Source: Anaerolineae bacterium
GTDB taxonomy: Bacteria; Chloroflexota; Anaerolineae; 4572-78; J111
NCBI GenBank assembly: GCA_023382535.1
Contig: JAHDWA010000007.1
Location: 62,001-126,000 of the forward strand
Direction of reading: 5' to 3'
Length of the DNA stretch: 64,000 nucleotides
The position numbers and the translations under genes were made by a program. Below, piece after piece: positions 22,675 to 30,648 of the stretch (the stretch's first letter is position 1; each line of letters opens with the position of its first letter). A model generated the notes under the pieces. That model saw nothing but the letters and a program-made list of their open reading frames with translations. It was not told where the DNA came from and did not search any database.

Positions 22675-23490
22675 CTATTTCAAGTTCAATAATTGGGTCA
22701 TAATCTCGTCAAGCTTCAACCAGTTTTCGGGACAGGCCGGGTTCACCGGGATGTCACCGTGTTCGTACAAACTGTAAAGATAGCGGGCCAGGTCCAACGA
22801 ATGAGCAAACAACCGAGCCATCCTCCGGTCACGGACCATCGCCACCCATTCCCCGCTCTCGTTGGTCACCAAGTATTCGCGCCAGGGTTCGGCCGTGGGA
22901 TCAAACTTCAAGTTGCCCGAACCCGGCTCACTGAGCATAGCCAGCATGACCGGATCGGTGCGCTCCTCGGACAGCAAGGCTGCTATCTTCTCACGCCCCT
23001 TGTCGGTCAGAACGATCCAGCCGTTCTTCTCGCTCGTCCAGCCTCGTCCGCGGATGTCATTCCAGACCGCCAGGGGACAGCCCAGGTTGTTGCCGTTAGA
23101 CGAATCGTGACGTAAGGCCAGCTTGAGCCAGGCCGCTACAGCCGGAGTCAGGGCGATGTCTACCGGCGACTCCTCCCAACACCAGGAATAAGCGCCGATG
23201 GCGTAACCCTTAAAGGAGCGTCCCTCGAACTCGTACTCGCCCCCCTGGTACTCCTCGGATTCGGCGTTACCCCAGCGGACATAAAAAGTGTCGCCCGCCG
23301 CCCAATACCCCGCCGAGGTTGCGTGCTGCCGGTTAAGCAGCCTGACCAGGCGTTGGGCCTCCGCCAACTCAAAGATGGGGCAGGCCCAGCCGTTCCATTT
23401 ATCGCCAAAGGTATAGCCCGAAAAAACCTCGTGCTCAAAAACATCAATCCAAAAGGCTGTTTTGCGCAGAGTGGGTTTCTCTTGTTCCAT
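22675..23490 (-). CDS. Protein with a winged-helix-like segment
   Basis: 271 residues from the ATG at 23490 (SD AAGGAG). The first half is W/Y-rich alpha/beta (FWIDVFEHEVFSGYTFGDKW, TFYVRWGNAE, GYAIGAYSW). Around 150-190, LGCPLAVWNDIRGRG...GWIVLTDKGREKIAALL looks like the wing and last helix of a winged-helix domain (L-T-x-x-G-x-x-x-I). A DNA-binding role is possible. It overlaps no neighbour and ends 22 bp before the next start. Confidence 0.6.
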   Translation of the reverse strand: MEQEKPTLRKTAFWIDVFEHEVFSGYTFGDKWNGWACPIFELAEAQRLVRLLNRQHATSAGYWAAGDTFYVRWGNAESEEYQGGEYEFEGRSFKGYAIGAYSWCWEESPVDIALTPAVAAWLKLALRHDSSNGNNLGCPLAVWNDIRGRGWTSEKNGWIVLTDKGREKIAALLSEERTDPVMLAMLSEPGSGNLKFDPTAEPWREYLVTNESGEWVAMVRDRRMARLFAHSLDLARYLYSLYEHGDIPVNPACPENWLKLDEIMTQLLNLK

Positions 23491-23500
23491 TGCTTGCTCC

Positions 23501-23908
23501 TTATCGGTGCATGATCCGCTCGCCCGGCAGCCGCAGGTCGTAATCAATCTCGCGGCCCCAGATAGCGGTAAAGATGCGATAGCCGATGGTGTCAACGGTC
23601 AGGTCGTAGTTATCCGACGTGGTTGGAACGCTCCGGTTACGCGGATTATCGCTGTCGTGATGGTTCAGGTGCAGCACGGTAATTTCCCCGCCGTTGTCGC
23701 CCAACAGGAACCACTGGTAATTATTGTCGTCGGGAAACTCCGGGTTATGATTGAAACCGGTCTGGACGATCACTCCGCCGTTGTTAGGCAGGTCCACGAT
23801 CTTCCTGATACCCTGCGTGGAGAGGAAATACAGAACCCGCTCCGTCAGGGCCTCACCCTCGTGATACCAGCCGAGAAGGTTGGTCTTTTCCGCCGCCCCA
23901 TGTTTCAT
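23501..23908 (-). CDS. Hypothetical protein
   Basis: 135 residues: a helix start (ALTERVLYFLSTQGI), then beta strands (GVIVQTGFNHNP, YQWFLLGDNGGEITVLHLNHHD) and a C-terminal YRIFTAIWGREIDYDLRLPG. ATGA-type overlap with the zinc-binding protein gene upstream. No family recognised. Confidence 0.6.
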   Translation of the reverse strand: MKHGAAEKTNLLGWYHEGEALTERVLYFLSTQGIRKIVDLPNNGGVIVQTGFNHNPEFPDDNNYQWFLLGDNGGEITVLHLNHHDSDNPRNRSVPTTSDNYDLTVDTIGYRIFTAIWGREIDYDLRLPGERIMHR

Positions 23909-24831
23909 ACTCTGGCCCCAAACGTGGCCTGGAGATCCTCGACACTAACCGGACGGGTGATATACCAGGCCACCCGCTTGCCGCTGAAGCGCGCTCCAAA
24001 AGTGGCCTTGAGTGCCTCGCGCACCGTCTCGGGCGGCTTGCCTCCCGGAAAGCGCACCCAGGTCCAGTCCCGCTCGTGATTGACCTCGAACTTGACCCCA
24101 CCCGCGTCAACGCTTTCGGCCGCGCCGGCAGTTCGAGGCGCATCGCTCGCTCGCTCGCCCCGAACGACTGCCGCGTGAATCTGGTCTACCAGTTTGGTGA
24201 CCGCCGCATCAGCGTTCACATCCGGGCCGGAGTAATAGCCTGCGCACTTGGCCAGGCCGACACCGGACAGGATAACTTTACCGTCCTTCTCGACGTGCCA
24301 GTTGCGCCCCTTGGGGTTGGCCTGGAAGGTCGGCCAGGTGTAGAGCACGACCTGGCGGGTGACCAGCTTGTGACCGCGCCCGGCGCAGTAACCGCACTTG
24401 GGACTGCCGTCGTCGTGGTAGTTCAGCGGGCTGACCACGTGGGGCATACCCATCCGTACCGAACCCTTGCTCGACTCTTGCAGGTATTCCAGGTAGTGCT
24501 GCTTGGCCGGGTCCAGGCGGGCCTCTGTCAGGGTCAAACCGCCCGGCCAGCGGCCAGACCCCTGGCACTTGTGGCAGGTTTCGCCCGGATCAAACTCGTT
24601 CTTGACCTCGTCCCGCCCCGAGCGGCTTTTAGCCTCGTAAGGGCCAACCCCGATGCAGACCACCACGCCGGGATGGTTAGGGTGAGTCGCCACCCCGTCC
24701 CAACTTTCCGGGTCAAAGTAATCCTCCATCAGCTTGGAGCGATCCTCCTTGTAACCAAAGAAGGTATAGCCCAACTCCTTGAGGGCATAGTAGATGCGGA
24801 TTTGCGCCCGCCGGCGTTCGTAATGCTCCAT
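23905..24831 (-). CDS. DnaJ-type zinc-motif protein with a C-terminal RDWTWV/SGKR-WY domain
   Basis: 308 residues. Two CxxCxGxG motifs, CHKCQGSG (about 86) and CGYCAGRG (about 147), could form a DnaJ-like zinc centre. The C-terminal 60 residues (VNHERDWTWVRFPGGKPPETV, LKATFGARFSGKRVAWYIT) are a domain that also occurs twice in the 49564-50373 protein. It resembles the G-F-x-W-S-x-K-R-x-A-W-Y module known at the ends of many plasmid- and phage-borne proteins. It probably binds a protein or nucleic-acid partner. Role otherwise unknown. Confidence 0.68.
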   Translation of the reverse strand: MEHYERRRAQIRIYYALKELGYTFFGYKEDRSKLMEDYFDPESWDGVATHPNHPGVVVCIGVGPYEAKSRSGRDEVKNEFDPGETCHKCQGSGRWPGGLTLTEARLDPAKQHYLEYLQESSKGSVRMGMPHVVSPLNYHDDGSPKCGYCAGRGHKLVTRQVVLYTWPTFQANPKGRNWHVEKDGKVILSGVGLAKCAGYYSGPDVNADAAVTKLVDQIHAAVVRGERASDAPRTAGAAESVDAGGVKFEVNHERDWTWVRFPGGKPPETVREALKATFGARFSGKRVAWYITRPVSVEDLQATFGARV

Positions 24832-24880
24832 AAAGTTTTAGCTCCTTTCGTTCGTTAGATAAAGGGTTATTGATTACAAA

Positions 24881-25537
24881 TCATGCAGCGGTTTCAGATT
24901 TCGGCTCAAGTTCGCGCTGCAAAACCTCCTCGGTCCGCTTAAGGAAATCCAGGAACGGCTCCCCTTTCTGCTGTAGGGTCAACTCAAACGTCCACTCCGA
25001 CCCATTTTTTTCGTTCGGGTAGCCGTACTTCAAAACAAATTGGAACCCGGGCAGGAGATGGAGCTTTAGCCCATAAACCTCGCGAGCTTCGGGATGAAAG
25101 GGATTAAGCTGGCGGGCCAGCCGCCGCCCGTGATGCAGGAAGAAGCTATCAAGATACCTTTCCAGGGTAATGTTGCTCAGCCAGGCCGGAGGCGTGGGGC
25201 CGTAGTAGGTAGCAGTGATGATCTTGCTGTTTTGGATGCTGATCCCGTTTTTCTGTCGCCATTTCTCTGCCCCGGACTTAGCTAACCCGCTCAGCAAAAC
25301 GTACTGGAGCCGCACCGCCAGGCTCTCTTTCCAGTTCGCGCCAAAACCATTGGGCCGGGTAAACCCGCCGCAGGTCGGCTGGCCGGAGAGCAGCTCGAAC
25401 GCGCCGTCATAGCCACTCGCCGTCGAAGCCATCCATTGGTAGACCAGGAACGTTTTTTCGACATCCAGGAATGACCAGAAGTTGTAGGTCTCCGGGCGAA
25501 CCAGGTCAATGAAGTTAATCTTGAATCGCTTCTGCAC
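24881..25537 (-). CDS. Hypothetical protein
   Basis: 218 residues, aromatic-rich alpha/beta (NFIDLVRPETYNFWSFLDVE, FLVYQWMASTASGYDGAFELL, LKLHLLPGFQFVLKYGYPNE, WTFELTLQQKGEPFLDFL). Overlaps the 3' end of the next upstream gene by 23 bp. Not recognised. Confidence 0.6.
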   Translation of the reverse strand: MQKRFKINFIDLVRPETYNFWSFLDVEKTFLVYQWMASTASGYDGAFELLSGQPTCGGFTRPNGFGANWKESLAVRLQYVLLSGLAKSGAEKWRQKNGISIQNSKIITATYYGPTPPAWLSNITLERYLDSFFLHHGRRLARQLNPFHPEAREVYGLKLHLLPGFQFVLKYGYPNEKNGSEWTFELTLQQKGEPFLDFLKRTEEVLQRELEPKSETAA

Positions 25538-26648
25538 GGTGGGCCTCCAGTTGTTCTAACGCTGCGCGGGCCTGTTCGTGGGTCGTTTCGAGCCAGTTCA
25601 ACGCCTCGTCCAGGCGAGTGTATTCACCGAGAAAGCGGTTGCCGCTCTGCTCGATGTAGGTTTCGTCCCCATCAGGGTAAGTCATAATCTCTTCGACATA
25701 CCCCCAAATCTTATAGCGGATGGTTGGCGGCTCAGCTTCCAGCGGATCAAAGCCGGCCACCAGGTCGCGGTGGTACTGGTGAGTAACCAGCACCCGCTCC
25801 AGCGGGTAAAAGTAGTGGCCGTAATAAATCCCACCGAGGTCCTTGCCGAGCGGCGAGGGGAAGTAGGTCAGCTTGCCCTGCTCGGTGATGATATTTTCGT
25901 CACCGTCGCGCTCAACGTAGTAGAACGGGCCGAGATCCAGCAGCAGGCCGGCCTCGACCGGGGTGGCCAGGGAATCCGTTCCGGCCCGTAGGTTGATGTA
26001 CCAGGGCTGGCGCGCGCCCTCGGCGAAGGCGGCAATCAATTCCTGCCCGACCTTCTGGGCGTTGACGTGGCGGGCCGCCAACTCTGAGGATGTCAAACCT
26101 TTCACCATTTCCATCGGCACTACCACCCGGAAAGCAAAATCGTGGTCGCCCTCCGCGATAACTTCAACTGTCAGCCCCTCGACCTGCTTGCTAAAGAGGG
26201 CGTCCGGTTCGGGTTCGGTCTCGACCATTTCTGCGGCCAGTTGCGAGAGGACTTCGTCCGGGAAGATCTCTTCGGGAAAGACGTTGATTTGCTGGCCGCC
26301 AGGAAACTCGATGCGCCACATGCGCCCCGCCTCCGGGTTGCCCACTTCATCCGGGATCAACTCGCGGACCACCTTCGCCTGCTGGCCGTGGTACTGCTGA
26401 TATTCGGCGTAGATGTTACGATAAGTGACCGTCGTCGGAACGCGAACCGCGAACATAGCATCGTTCGGGATGTCCTTGAGTGGAACTGGGTAGGCGTTCT
26501 CTTCCCGGTCGAACACGATCACAACCTCGTCACCTACCGCCATCTCGACCGTGACTTCCTGCTTGTTTTGCCACGAGGGGCGGGTGTACCAGTAACGGCC
26601 GAGGGGGAGGTTGGCCTTCCCAAGAACTTTGGGGATTTGGTTATCCAT
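25515..26648 (-). CDS. Large hypothetical beta-rich protein with SH3-like segments
   Basis: 377 residues. Residues about 30-130 hold two barrel-like stretches: VEMAVGDEVVIVFD...YPVPLKDIPND, then HGQQAKVVRELIP...WRIEFPGGQQINVFPEEI. The second matches the K-V-x-R/V pattern of small SH3/Tudor folds. The middle is beta-rich (GLTVEVIAEGDHDFAFRVVV) and the end is a long helix (ALNWLETTHEQARAALEQLE). A binding or scaffolding role is likely but unproven. Confidence 0.6.
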   Translation of the reverse strand: MDNQIPKVLGKANLPLGRYWYTRPSWQNKQEVTVEMAVGDEVVIVFDREENAYPVPLKDIPNDAMFAVRVPTTVTYRNIYAEYQQYHGQQAKVVRELIPDEVGNPEAGRMWRIEFPGGQQINVFPEEIFPDEVLSQLAAEMVETEPEPDALFSKQVEGLTVEVIAEGDHDFAFRVVVPMEMVKGLTSSELAARHVNAQKVGQELIAAFAEGARQPWYINLRAGTDSLATPVEAGLLLDLGPFYYVERDGDENIITEQGKLTYFPSPLGKDLGGIYYGHYFYPLERVLVTHQYHRDLVAGFDPLEAEPPTIRYKIWGYVEEIMTYPDGDETYIEQSGNRFLGEYTRLDEALNWLETTHEQARAALEQLEAHRAEAIQD

Positions 26649-27135
26649 TTTTAACCGGTTCTCCTTTCTCGATTTTCTTGACTAAGGGGTAGCCGGCCAG
26701 CGGCTCGTACCCCAATTCCTGGTAGATTTGAATCGCCTGCGGCCCGGTAAAGAGCCAGTTGGGAATACCGTCATAACCAAGCACTTCCCAAAGCTGCCAG
26801 TCAGTGATGATACCCTTGCGGTGATAAGTAATGACCCGCTGCATCCGCTCTTCCAGGGGCAGGTTGTGCAGGATCGGCCACCAGTCCCGCCCGTTGTTGG
26901 TGGGGCGAATCCGCTCGTCCCGTTCGGCAATGTCCGGGAAGGCCCAGATCTGAATCGGGTCGTCCAGGTACCACGGCTCCCCCCGCCGCCGCAGGACCAC
27001 CTGCTGCGCCCACATGCCCTGGTAGTCAGGGCGGATGGCCGGGCGCAGCAGAAAGAGCGCGCCCGGATTGCTTACGTAATAATGGGAAAACCCATTGTTT
27101 TTGATGTGCTCCGCCAGCGCCGAGGGTTTAAGCAT
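26641..27135 (-). CDS. Hypothetical protein
   Basis: 164 residues from the ATG at 27135, which overlaps the upstream gene by 8 bp; a longer frame to 27366 only mirrors that gene. W/Y-rich (FSHYYVSNPGALFLLRP, WYLDDPIQIWAFPDIAE, ITYHRKGIITDWQLWEVLGY). No motif recognised. Confidence 0.6.
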   Translation of the reverse strand: MLKPSALAEHIKNNGFSHYYVSNPGALFLLRPAIRPDYQGMWAQQVVLRRRGEPWYLDDPIQIWAFPDIAERDERIRPTNNGRDWWPILHNLPLEERMQRVITYHRKGIITDWQLWEVLGYDGIPNWLFTGPQAIQIYQELGYEPLAGYPLVKKIEKGEPVKNG

Positions 27136-27778
27136 GGACCAATTCCTCGAAAGCTTCGATGTCGGCCATCGTGTAACCCTGCTCGACCAGTCGCAGAATC
27201 GCGGTGGCCGCATAGTCACCCTCAGCAAGCTTGGCCTGGAAGTATTCGCCCGGATCAAAATAGCGGCTGATGGCAACCACCGTCGTATACCAGTCGTGGC
27301 CGTCGCTAAAGACCTGGTAAAGCCCCAGGACCGTGCGCTCCAACAGGTCATCGGGCAGCAGGTCATAGTGGTTGGCCTGGTGGAAGGGCAGGCGCTGTGG
27401 ATAGGTCACCCAGCCGTGGACCAGCCGCCCGGTCGCTTCGTGCCGTTCCCGCTGTTCGTAGCGTTTGTACTCGATGAACCCATCCGGGTGGGTGGCAATC
27501 GAGGGCGGGCGCAGCATGAAGAAATATTTGAAGACGCCTGGCTCTTCCGGTTTCAGGCCGAGGGCCTTTTCCAGGAAGAGGTTGACGGCGGCCGGGAACT
27601 GGCCTTCCGGCAGGCTGTATTGTTCCGTGTCCAATTTCCGGTTCCAGACCATCCAGCCGCAGAAATCGTCGCCCTCAGCCCATTCTAAAGACCAGTCTTT
27701 GATGCTTACAGACAACTCGGTTCGCAGCAAAACTTCGCGCCCGGTAACGAGCCAGGTAAATAATTGATCGTGTCTCAC
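27128..27778 (-). CDS. Hypothetical protein
   Basis: 216 residues, mixed alpha/beta with an aromatic core (WLVTGREVLLRTELSVSI, FCGWMVWNRKLDTEQYSLPEG, FKYFFMLRPPSIATHPDGFI) and a helical tail (ILRLVEQGYTMADIEAFEEL). It starts 2 bp after the ADP-ribosyltransferase-like gene ends. Not recognised. Confidence 0.6.
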   Translation of the reverse strand: MRHDQLFTWLVTGREVLLRTELSVSIKDWSLEWAEGDDFCGWMVWNRKLDTEQYSLPEGQFPAAVNLFLEKALGLKPEEPGVFKYFFMLRPPSIATHPDGFIEYKRYEQRERHEATGRLVHGWVTYPQRLPFHQANHYDLLPDDLLERTVLGLYQVFSDGHDWYTTVVAISRYFDPGEYFQAKLAEGDYAATAILRLVEQGYTMADIEAFEELVHA

Positions 27779-27780
27779 AA

Positions 27781-28161
27781 TTAGCTCCTTTCTGATTTTT
27801 TAAGCCAGGGTTTGGCCGCTAACGGTTGGTAGCTCCAGGGAGTGTCGTCTTCAGGATCACGGACCAGGTGGCGAAGCGCCTCGGCGTTATCGTCAGGCGG
27901 GTAGGCAATGGCCGTGATGGCCTCGACCGGGATCGGCCGGCAAAACTCGACCCACGCCTCGTTGACCGCCCGCAGCCAATGACTGGCCTCGTTAAGTTCA
28001 ACCTCGATAAACATGAAGCCCCCGGTCTCCACCCGGTAGGGAACGCGGGTCAGCAGGACGAAGGGCAGTTGCTCGCCCTTGCCAACCTCACTGCCGGGCA
28101 GCAGGCCCCGTTCAAGAATCGAGGCCAGGTTTTGCTTTGGGGTGTAATGGTAGAATTTCAT
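27781..28161 (-). CDS. ADP-ribosyltransferase-fold-like protein (DarT/DUF4433-type)
   Basis: 126 residues. The start FYHYTPKQNLASILERGLLPGSE matches the first NAD-binding strand and helix (Y-H-x-T...N-L-x-S-I-L-x-x-G-L-L) of DarT-like and related ART-fold enzymes. GGFMFIEVELNE and EAWVEFCRPIPVEAI follow in the expected order. A catalytic Glu could be in VEFC or IEVEL, but I cannot assign it. Phage ART proteins modify host proteins, nucleic acids or toxins; none is identified here. Confidence 0.5.
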   Translation of the reverse strand: MKFYHYTPKQNLASILERGLLPGSEVGKGEQLPFVLLTRVPYRVETGGFMFIEVELNEASHWLRAVNEAWVEFCRPIPVEAITAIAYPPDDNAEALRHLVRDPEDDTPWSYQPLAAKPWLKKSERS

Positions 28162-28628
28162 TTGAGGTAGCCCAACTTTCGCAGGTCGCTGGCTAAATAT
28201 TTACCCATCGGGTAGTGATCCATCGCCACGTACCAGTGACCGTTGATGTCGCGGGTCAGCCGACGGCGTTCAAAGAACTTGCCGTCCGCTACTGCCTGCT
28301 GGTACGCCCTGGCCGTGCGCCGGTTGCGGCTGTTATCGCGCAGCGCGATCCCGAACCCCTGGCGGCGGTCCAGGTGCAGGCTGCCAACCTCGCCGTCCCA
28401 GACCAGGTTGCAGACAACTTCTTTATCCCCGCTGGTCGTCAGGGTCACGCCGCCCCGATAAACGATGTCAATACGGGGGGTCAGCAGGTGGCCCGCCTCG
28501 ATGACGATGTCGGTGCAACCCAGGCGGTCGAGGTCAGCGACGAACCCGGCCAGGTCGTGAGGGTAAACTGAATGAGCGCGGGTCTGGCCGTTCGCGTCTT
28601 TCCAGGTGAGAGAGATAAGCGCGCTCAT
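28158..28628 (-). CDS. Hypothetical protein
   Basis: 156 residues. Begins with a beta hairpin (MSALISLTWKDANGQTRAHSVY), then a helix (DLAGFVADLDRLGCTDIVIE), further strands, and a basic middle (RDNSRNRRTARAYQQAV). ATGA coupling to the ART-like gene downstream and to the 28625 gene upstream. No family recognised. Confidence 0.6.
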   Translation of the reverse strand: MSALISLTWKDANGQTRAHSVYPHDLAGFVADLDRLGCTDIVIEAGHLLTPRIDIVYRGGVTLTTSGDKEVVCNLVWDGEVGSLHLDRRQGFGIALRDNSRNRRTARAYQQAVADGKFFERRRLTRDINGHWYVAMDHYPMGKYLASDLRKLGYLK

Positions 28629-28978
28629 CGGACCTCCACCGGGGTAACCGGGGCCGGCTCCACGACATGAGCCGCCTGGCAGAACTGGCTGTAGGTCAGG
28701 GCGACGATGATCGCCCCATGATTCAGGGTGAGCCTGGTCATTTCGCGGAGTTGCCAGTCCTCGGTATCAATCCGGCGCGGTTTTTCGCGGCTGGCAATGA
28801 TGCCGGTCTTGACATCAATCGGCTCGACCATACTAACGTGATCAAGGTTGACAGCCACCGGCTCGTAAACCGGCGGCTTGACGACCTCCGAGGGTAATGT
28901 CCCCGGCACGTTGGCCCAGCGCGAGTCATCGGCGGGGAGATAGGCCTCACTAACAAGGCGGGTAAAGACCATTAACAT
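28625..28978 (-). CDS. Hypothetical protein
   Basis: 117 residues: VFTRLVSEAYLPADDS, VYEPVAVNLDHVSMVEPIDV, WQLREMTRLTLNHGAIIVAL. The last part reads like an edge strand and helix of a small beta protein. Second gene of the operon led by the 29.5-kb promoter. Unrecognised. Confidence 0.6.
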   Translation of the reverse strand: MLMVFTRLVSEAYLPADDSRWANVPGTLPSEVVKPPVYEPVAVNLDHVSMVEPIDVKTGIIASREKPRRIDTEDWQLREMTRLTLNHGAIIVALTYSQFCQAAHVVEPAPVTPVEVR

Positions 28979-28990
28979 GGGGGAACCTCC

Positions 28991-29473
28991 TTAAAATAAC
29001 GTGGGTACAAATGAAATGGCTTGATGGGGGACTTCGTAAACCGTCCCGGTGTGGACAGATTGAACTCTGACCATTTGCGGCAGGATTTCCTGCACAACGG
29101 TCTTGGCTTGCAGGTTCCAGGGGTTGTTTTCCAGCACCGTGTAGTCCCGCTGGCCGCCGCAGTCAAAGGTGTGCAGCAGCAGCTTCCAGGCAGCCGGGGC
29201 GAAGGTGTAAACCACCTGGCCGACCTTGCAGGGCGGGACTGTATACAGATCGCGGTTATCTTTGATGTAGCTTTTGGTCGTCCGCAGCGAGATGACCACG
29301 GAGAAGTCACCTTCGTTCGCAATCACTTTGCAGCGGGTTGGCACGCCGTCGGTGTGGATGAACCACACGATTTGCTCGGCGGCAATGGTTTTACCGTTGG
29401 CCTCGCGGATGAGGTCAATCGGGTCGGGATTAGCTTCAGCCTTTTTATTTTTGCGGGAATTACCGTAACTCAT
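28991..29473 (-). CDS. VPT-domain protein, first gene of the 29.5-kb operon
   Basis: 160 residues from the ATG at 29473, preceded by the leader AAGAAGGGTGCGACCC shared with two other operon-first genes. Residues about 34-80 are a VPT domain: QIVWFIHTDGVPTRCKVIAN...VVISLRTTKSYIKDN. A second, weaker copy follows (CKVGQVVYTFAPAAWKL ... VRVQSVHTGTVYEVPHQAI). The pattern of short strands suggests an SH3-like barrel. Its place right behind a regulated promoter, as for the other VPT proteins, hints at an early or regulatory role. I know no function for the family. Confidence 0.7.
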   Translation of the reverse strand: MSYGNSRKNKKAEANPDPIDLIREANGKTIAAEQIVWFIHTDGVPTRCKVIANEGDFSVVISLRTTKSYIKDNRDLYTVPPCKVGQVVYTFAPAAWKLLLHTFDCGGQRDYTVLENNPWNLQAKTVVQEILPQMVRVQSVHTGTVYEVPHQAISFVPTLF

Positions 29474-29516
29474 GGGTCGCACCCTTCTTGTTTCAGAAAT
29501 CAATTTTTTTGTTTTT

Positions 29517-29569
29517 ATTGTATCACAGATATATATCTGTGTCAATAAAGATTGCGTAAATATATATCT
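29517..29569 (-). promoter_or_regulatory. Promoter with two AGATATATATCT-type operators
   Basis: On the minus strand TTGACA (29540-29545), a 17-bp spacer, TACAAT (29517-29522). The palindrome AGATATATATCT (29527-29538) fills the spacer, where a bound repressor would block RNA polymerase. A second, half-degenerate copy lies at 29558-29569, centre-to-centre 31 bp, about three helical turns. It drives the minus-strand genes from 29473 down to about 17.4 kb. Confidence 0.85.
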
Positions 29570-29584
29570 GTGACAGGTGCGAAT

Positions 29585-29614
29585 CCCGCCGCCTAGCTCA
29601 AGGCAGGCGACGGG
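29585..29614 (-). terminator. GC-rich hairpin, possible operon end
   Basis: CCCGCCGCCT (29585-29594) and AGGCGACGGG (29605-29614) pair over ten positions with one mismatch. No U-run follows on the minus strand, so a classical terminator is not shown. It stands just upstream of the 29.5-kb promoter, where the previous operon should end. Confidence 0.4.
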
Positions 29615-29820
29615 GTGAAAGAAGGAGAGTTTGCCGGTTCCAGGACAGGGGAGCCGGGGAAGGGGATGGCCAGGAGGTAGCCAGGAGAAGGCCAGATTTC
29701 CCAAACCCAGAGGCAGCCACACGGCGCGCGCTGCGGGGCATATCTGACGCCACGCTGCGCGCCGTGAAAAGGACAACTGGGGCGGTTGGTTGCGGTTAAG
29801 CTGACCCGGTTATGGTTCAT
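29593..29820 (-). CDS. Possible small Cys/Pro-rich protein
   Basis: 75 residues. In its favour, the ATG at 29820 overlaps the XRE gene stop in an ATGA junction and has GGGAGG upstream. Against it, composition is odd (RPSCPFHGAQRGVRYAPQ, CGCLWVWEIW, many Pro and Ser) and much of the frame is covered by the 29720-29766 inverted repeat. It may be a chance frame. Confidence 0.3.
   Translation of the reverse strand: MNHNRVSLTATNRPSCPFHGAQRGVRYAPQRAPCGCLWVWEIWPSPGYLLAIPFPGSPVLEPANSPSFTPSPALS
29720..29766. repeat. Long GC-rich inverted repeat
   Basis: CACGGCGCGC (29720-29729) and GCGCGCCGTG (29757-29766) form a perfect 10-bp stem with a 27-nt loop. It lies between the XRE gene and the 29.5-kb promoter. 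It could be a structured RNA end or a recombination relic; no U-run follows. Confidence 0.6.
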
Positions 29821-30191
29821 GAAGAGACCTCCCTGGTCGGCAGCATCAAGCGGATAATGTTAGTGAAGGCCCGCACCAACTGCCAGTCCAGCCCGAGCGA
29901 GATCAGCTCTTGCTCGACCCGGTGCAAAATGCTGTCCGGTGACTGCCATTCGACCGGCGTATTGGTTTCGATGAAGTTGGCCGGGTTGACCTTGAGCCAG
30001 GCACAGATCCGCAGGAACGCGCTTAGGTCCGGGATGCAGCCATTCTCAACACGGGAAAGGGTCGAGGCGGATAGGTTCATCTGCCTGGCAACATCGCGCA
30101 GCGTTTCCTCACCGCGAGCGGTCTTGAGTTGTTTGGCCAGGCTGAGGATATTCAGCCGGCTGGCTAAAAGAGGGTCACGTAGTCTCCCCAT
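29817..30191 (-). CDS. XRE-family helix-turn-helix regulator
   Basis: 124 residues. The HTH is clear: LRDVARQMNLSASTLSRVEN then GCIPDLSAFLRICAWLKV (about 31-68). The C-terminal helix pair (SILHRVEQELISLGLDWQLV) could dimerise. It is the last well-supported gene of the operon started at 34.5 kb and sits just upstream of the 29.5-kb promoter. That makes it the best candidate in the window for the protein that reads the AGATATATATCT operators, but that link is inference. Overlaps the HAD gene by 17 bp. Confidence 0.82.
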   Translation of the reverse strand: MGRLRDPLLASRLNILSLAKQLKTARGEETLRDVARQMNLSASTLSRVENGCIPDLSAFLRICAWLKVNPANFIETNTPVEWQSPDSILHRVEQELISLGLDWQLVRAFTNIIRLMLPTREVSS

Positions 30192-30648
30192 GAATAGATT
30201 CTCCTTTCACAATTGTTTCGGGGTGCAGCAGTTTAAGCCTGGCCAACCGGGCGTCCAGGATGGTTAAACCCCTTCTGTAATCAGTTTGCACGAGCGCGTC
30301 TGACAAATGCTCCATATCGGCCTCGTCGTCCAGGATAACAAAAGCCGAGATAGAGGGGGCCTGATCCAGGTAAGCCTGGATTTCCTGGCCGCGCTTACTG
30401 CCCCGTTGAAGTTCAGGCGTAATCTCAATGACGGTCCCGATTACACCCCACCCTGCAAGCTTTTGGCGCACGAACTCAAGCCCACCCTTGCGCATGGAAC
30501 TGACCACGACGATGACCGCGCCAGTTTGTTCGGTCAGCCAGTTCAGGCAGTAAACACAGTGGGGATGAGCTTCGCCGTTGTGACGTAAGCTTTCCAGATT
30601 GATCAGCACGCCGTCAATATCCAGGAAGATAACCTTTTCCACACTCAC
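30175..30648 (-). CDS. HAD-fold phosphatase, Swiss-army-knife RNA-repair type
   Basis: 157 residues. HAD motif I FLDIDGVL (8-15), motif II VVSSMRKGG (about 48-56), a KRGQEIQAYL segment, and motif IV FVILDDEADM (about 104-113). The closing VQTDYRRGLT is typical of the HAD domain known from multi-domain RNA-repair proteins, where it removes phosphates from nucleic-acid ends or nucleotides. Here it stands alone. The neighbouring DNA methyltransferase overlaps it by 4 bp. Confidence 0.75.
   Translation of the reverse strand: MSVEKVIFLDIDGVLINLESLRHNGEAHPHCVYCLNWLTEQTGAVIVVVSSMRKGGLEFVRQKLAGWGVIGTVIEITPELQRGSKRGQEIQAYLDQAPSISAFVILDDEADMEHLSDALVQTDYRRGLTILDARLARLKLLHPETIVKGESIHGETT

Noticed and set aside
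24076..24858. Plus-strand open frame of 260 codons
   Set aside because: Antisense to the zinc-motif gene at 23905-24831, which has real motifs and coupling to its neighbours.
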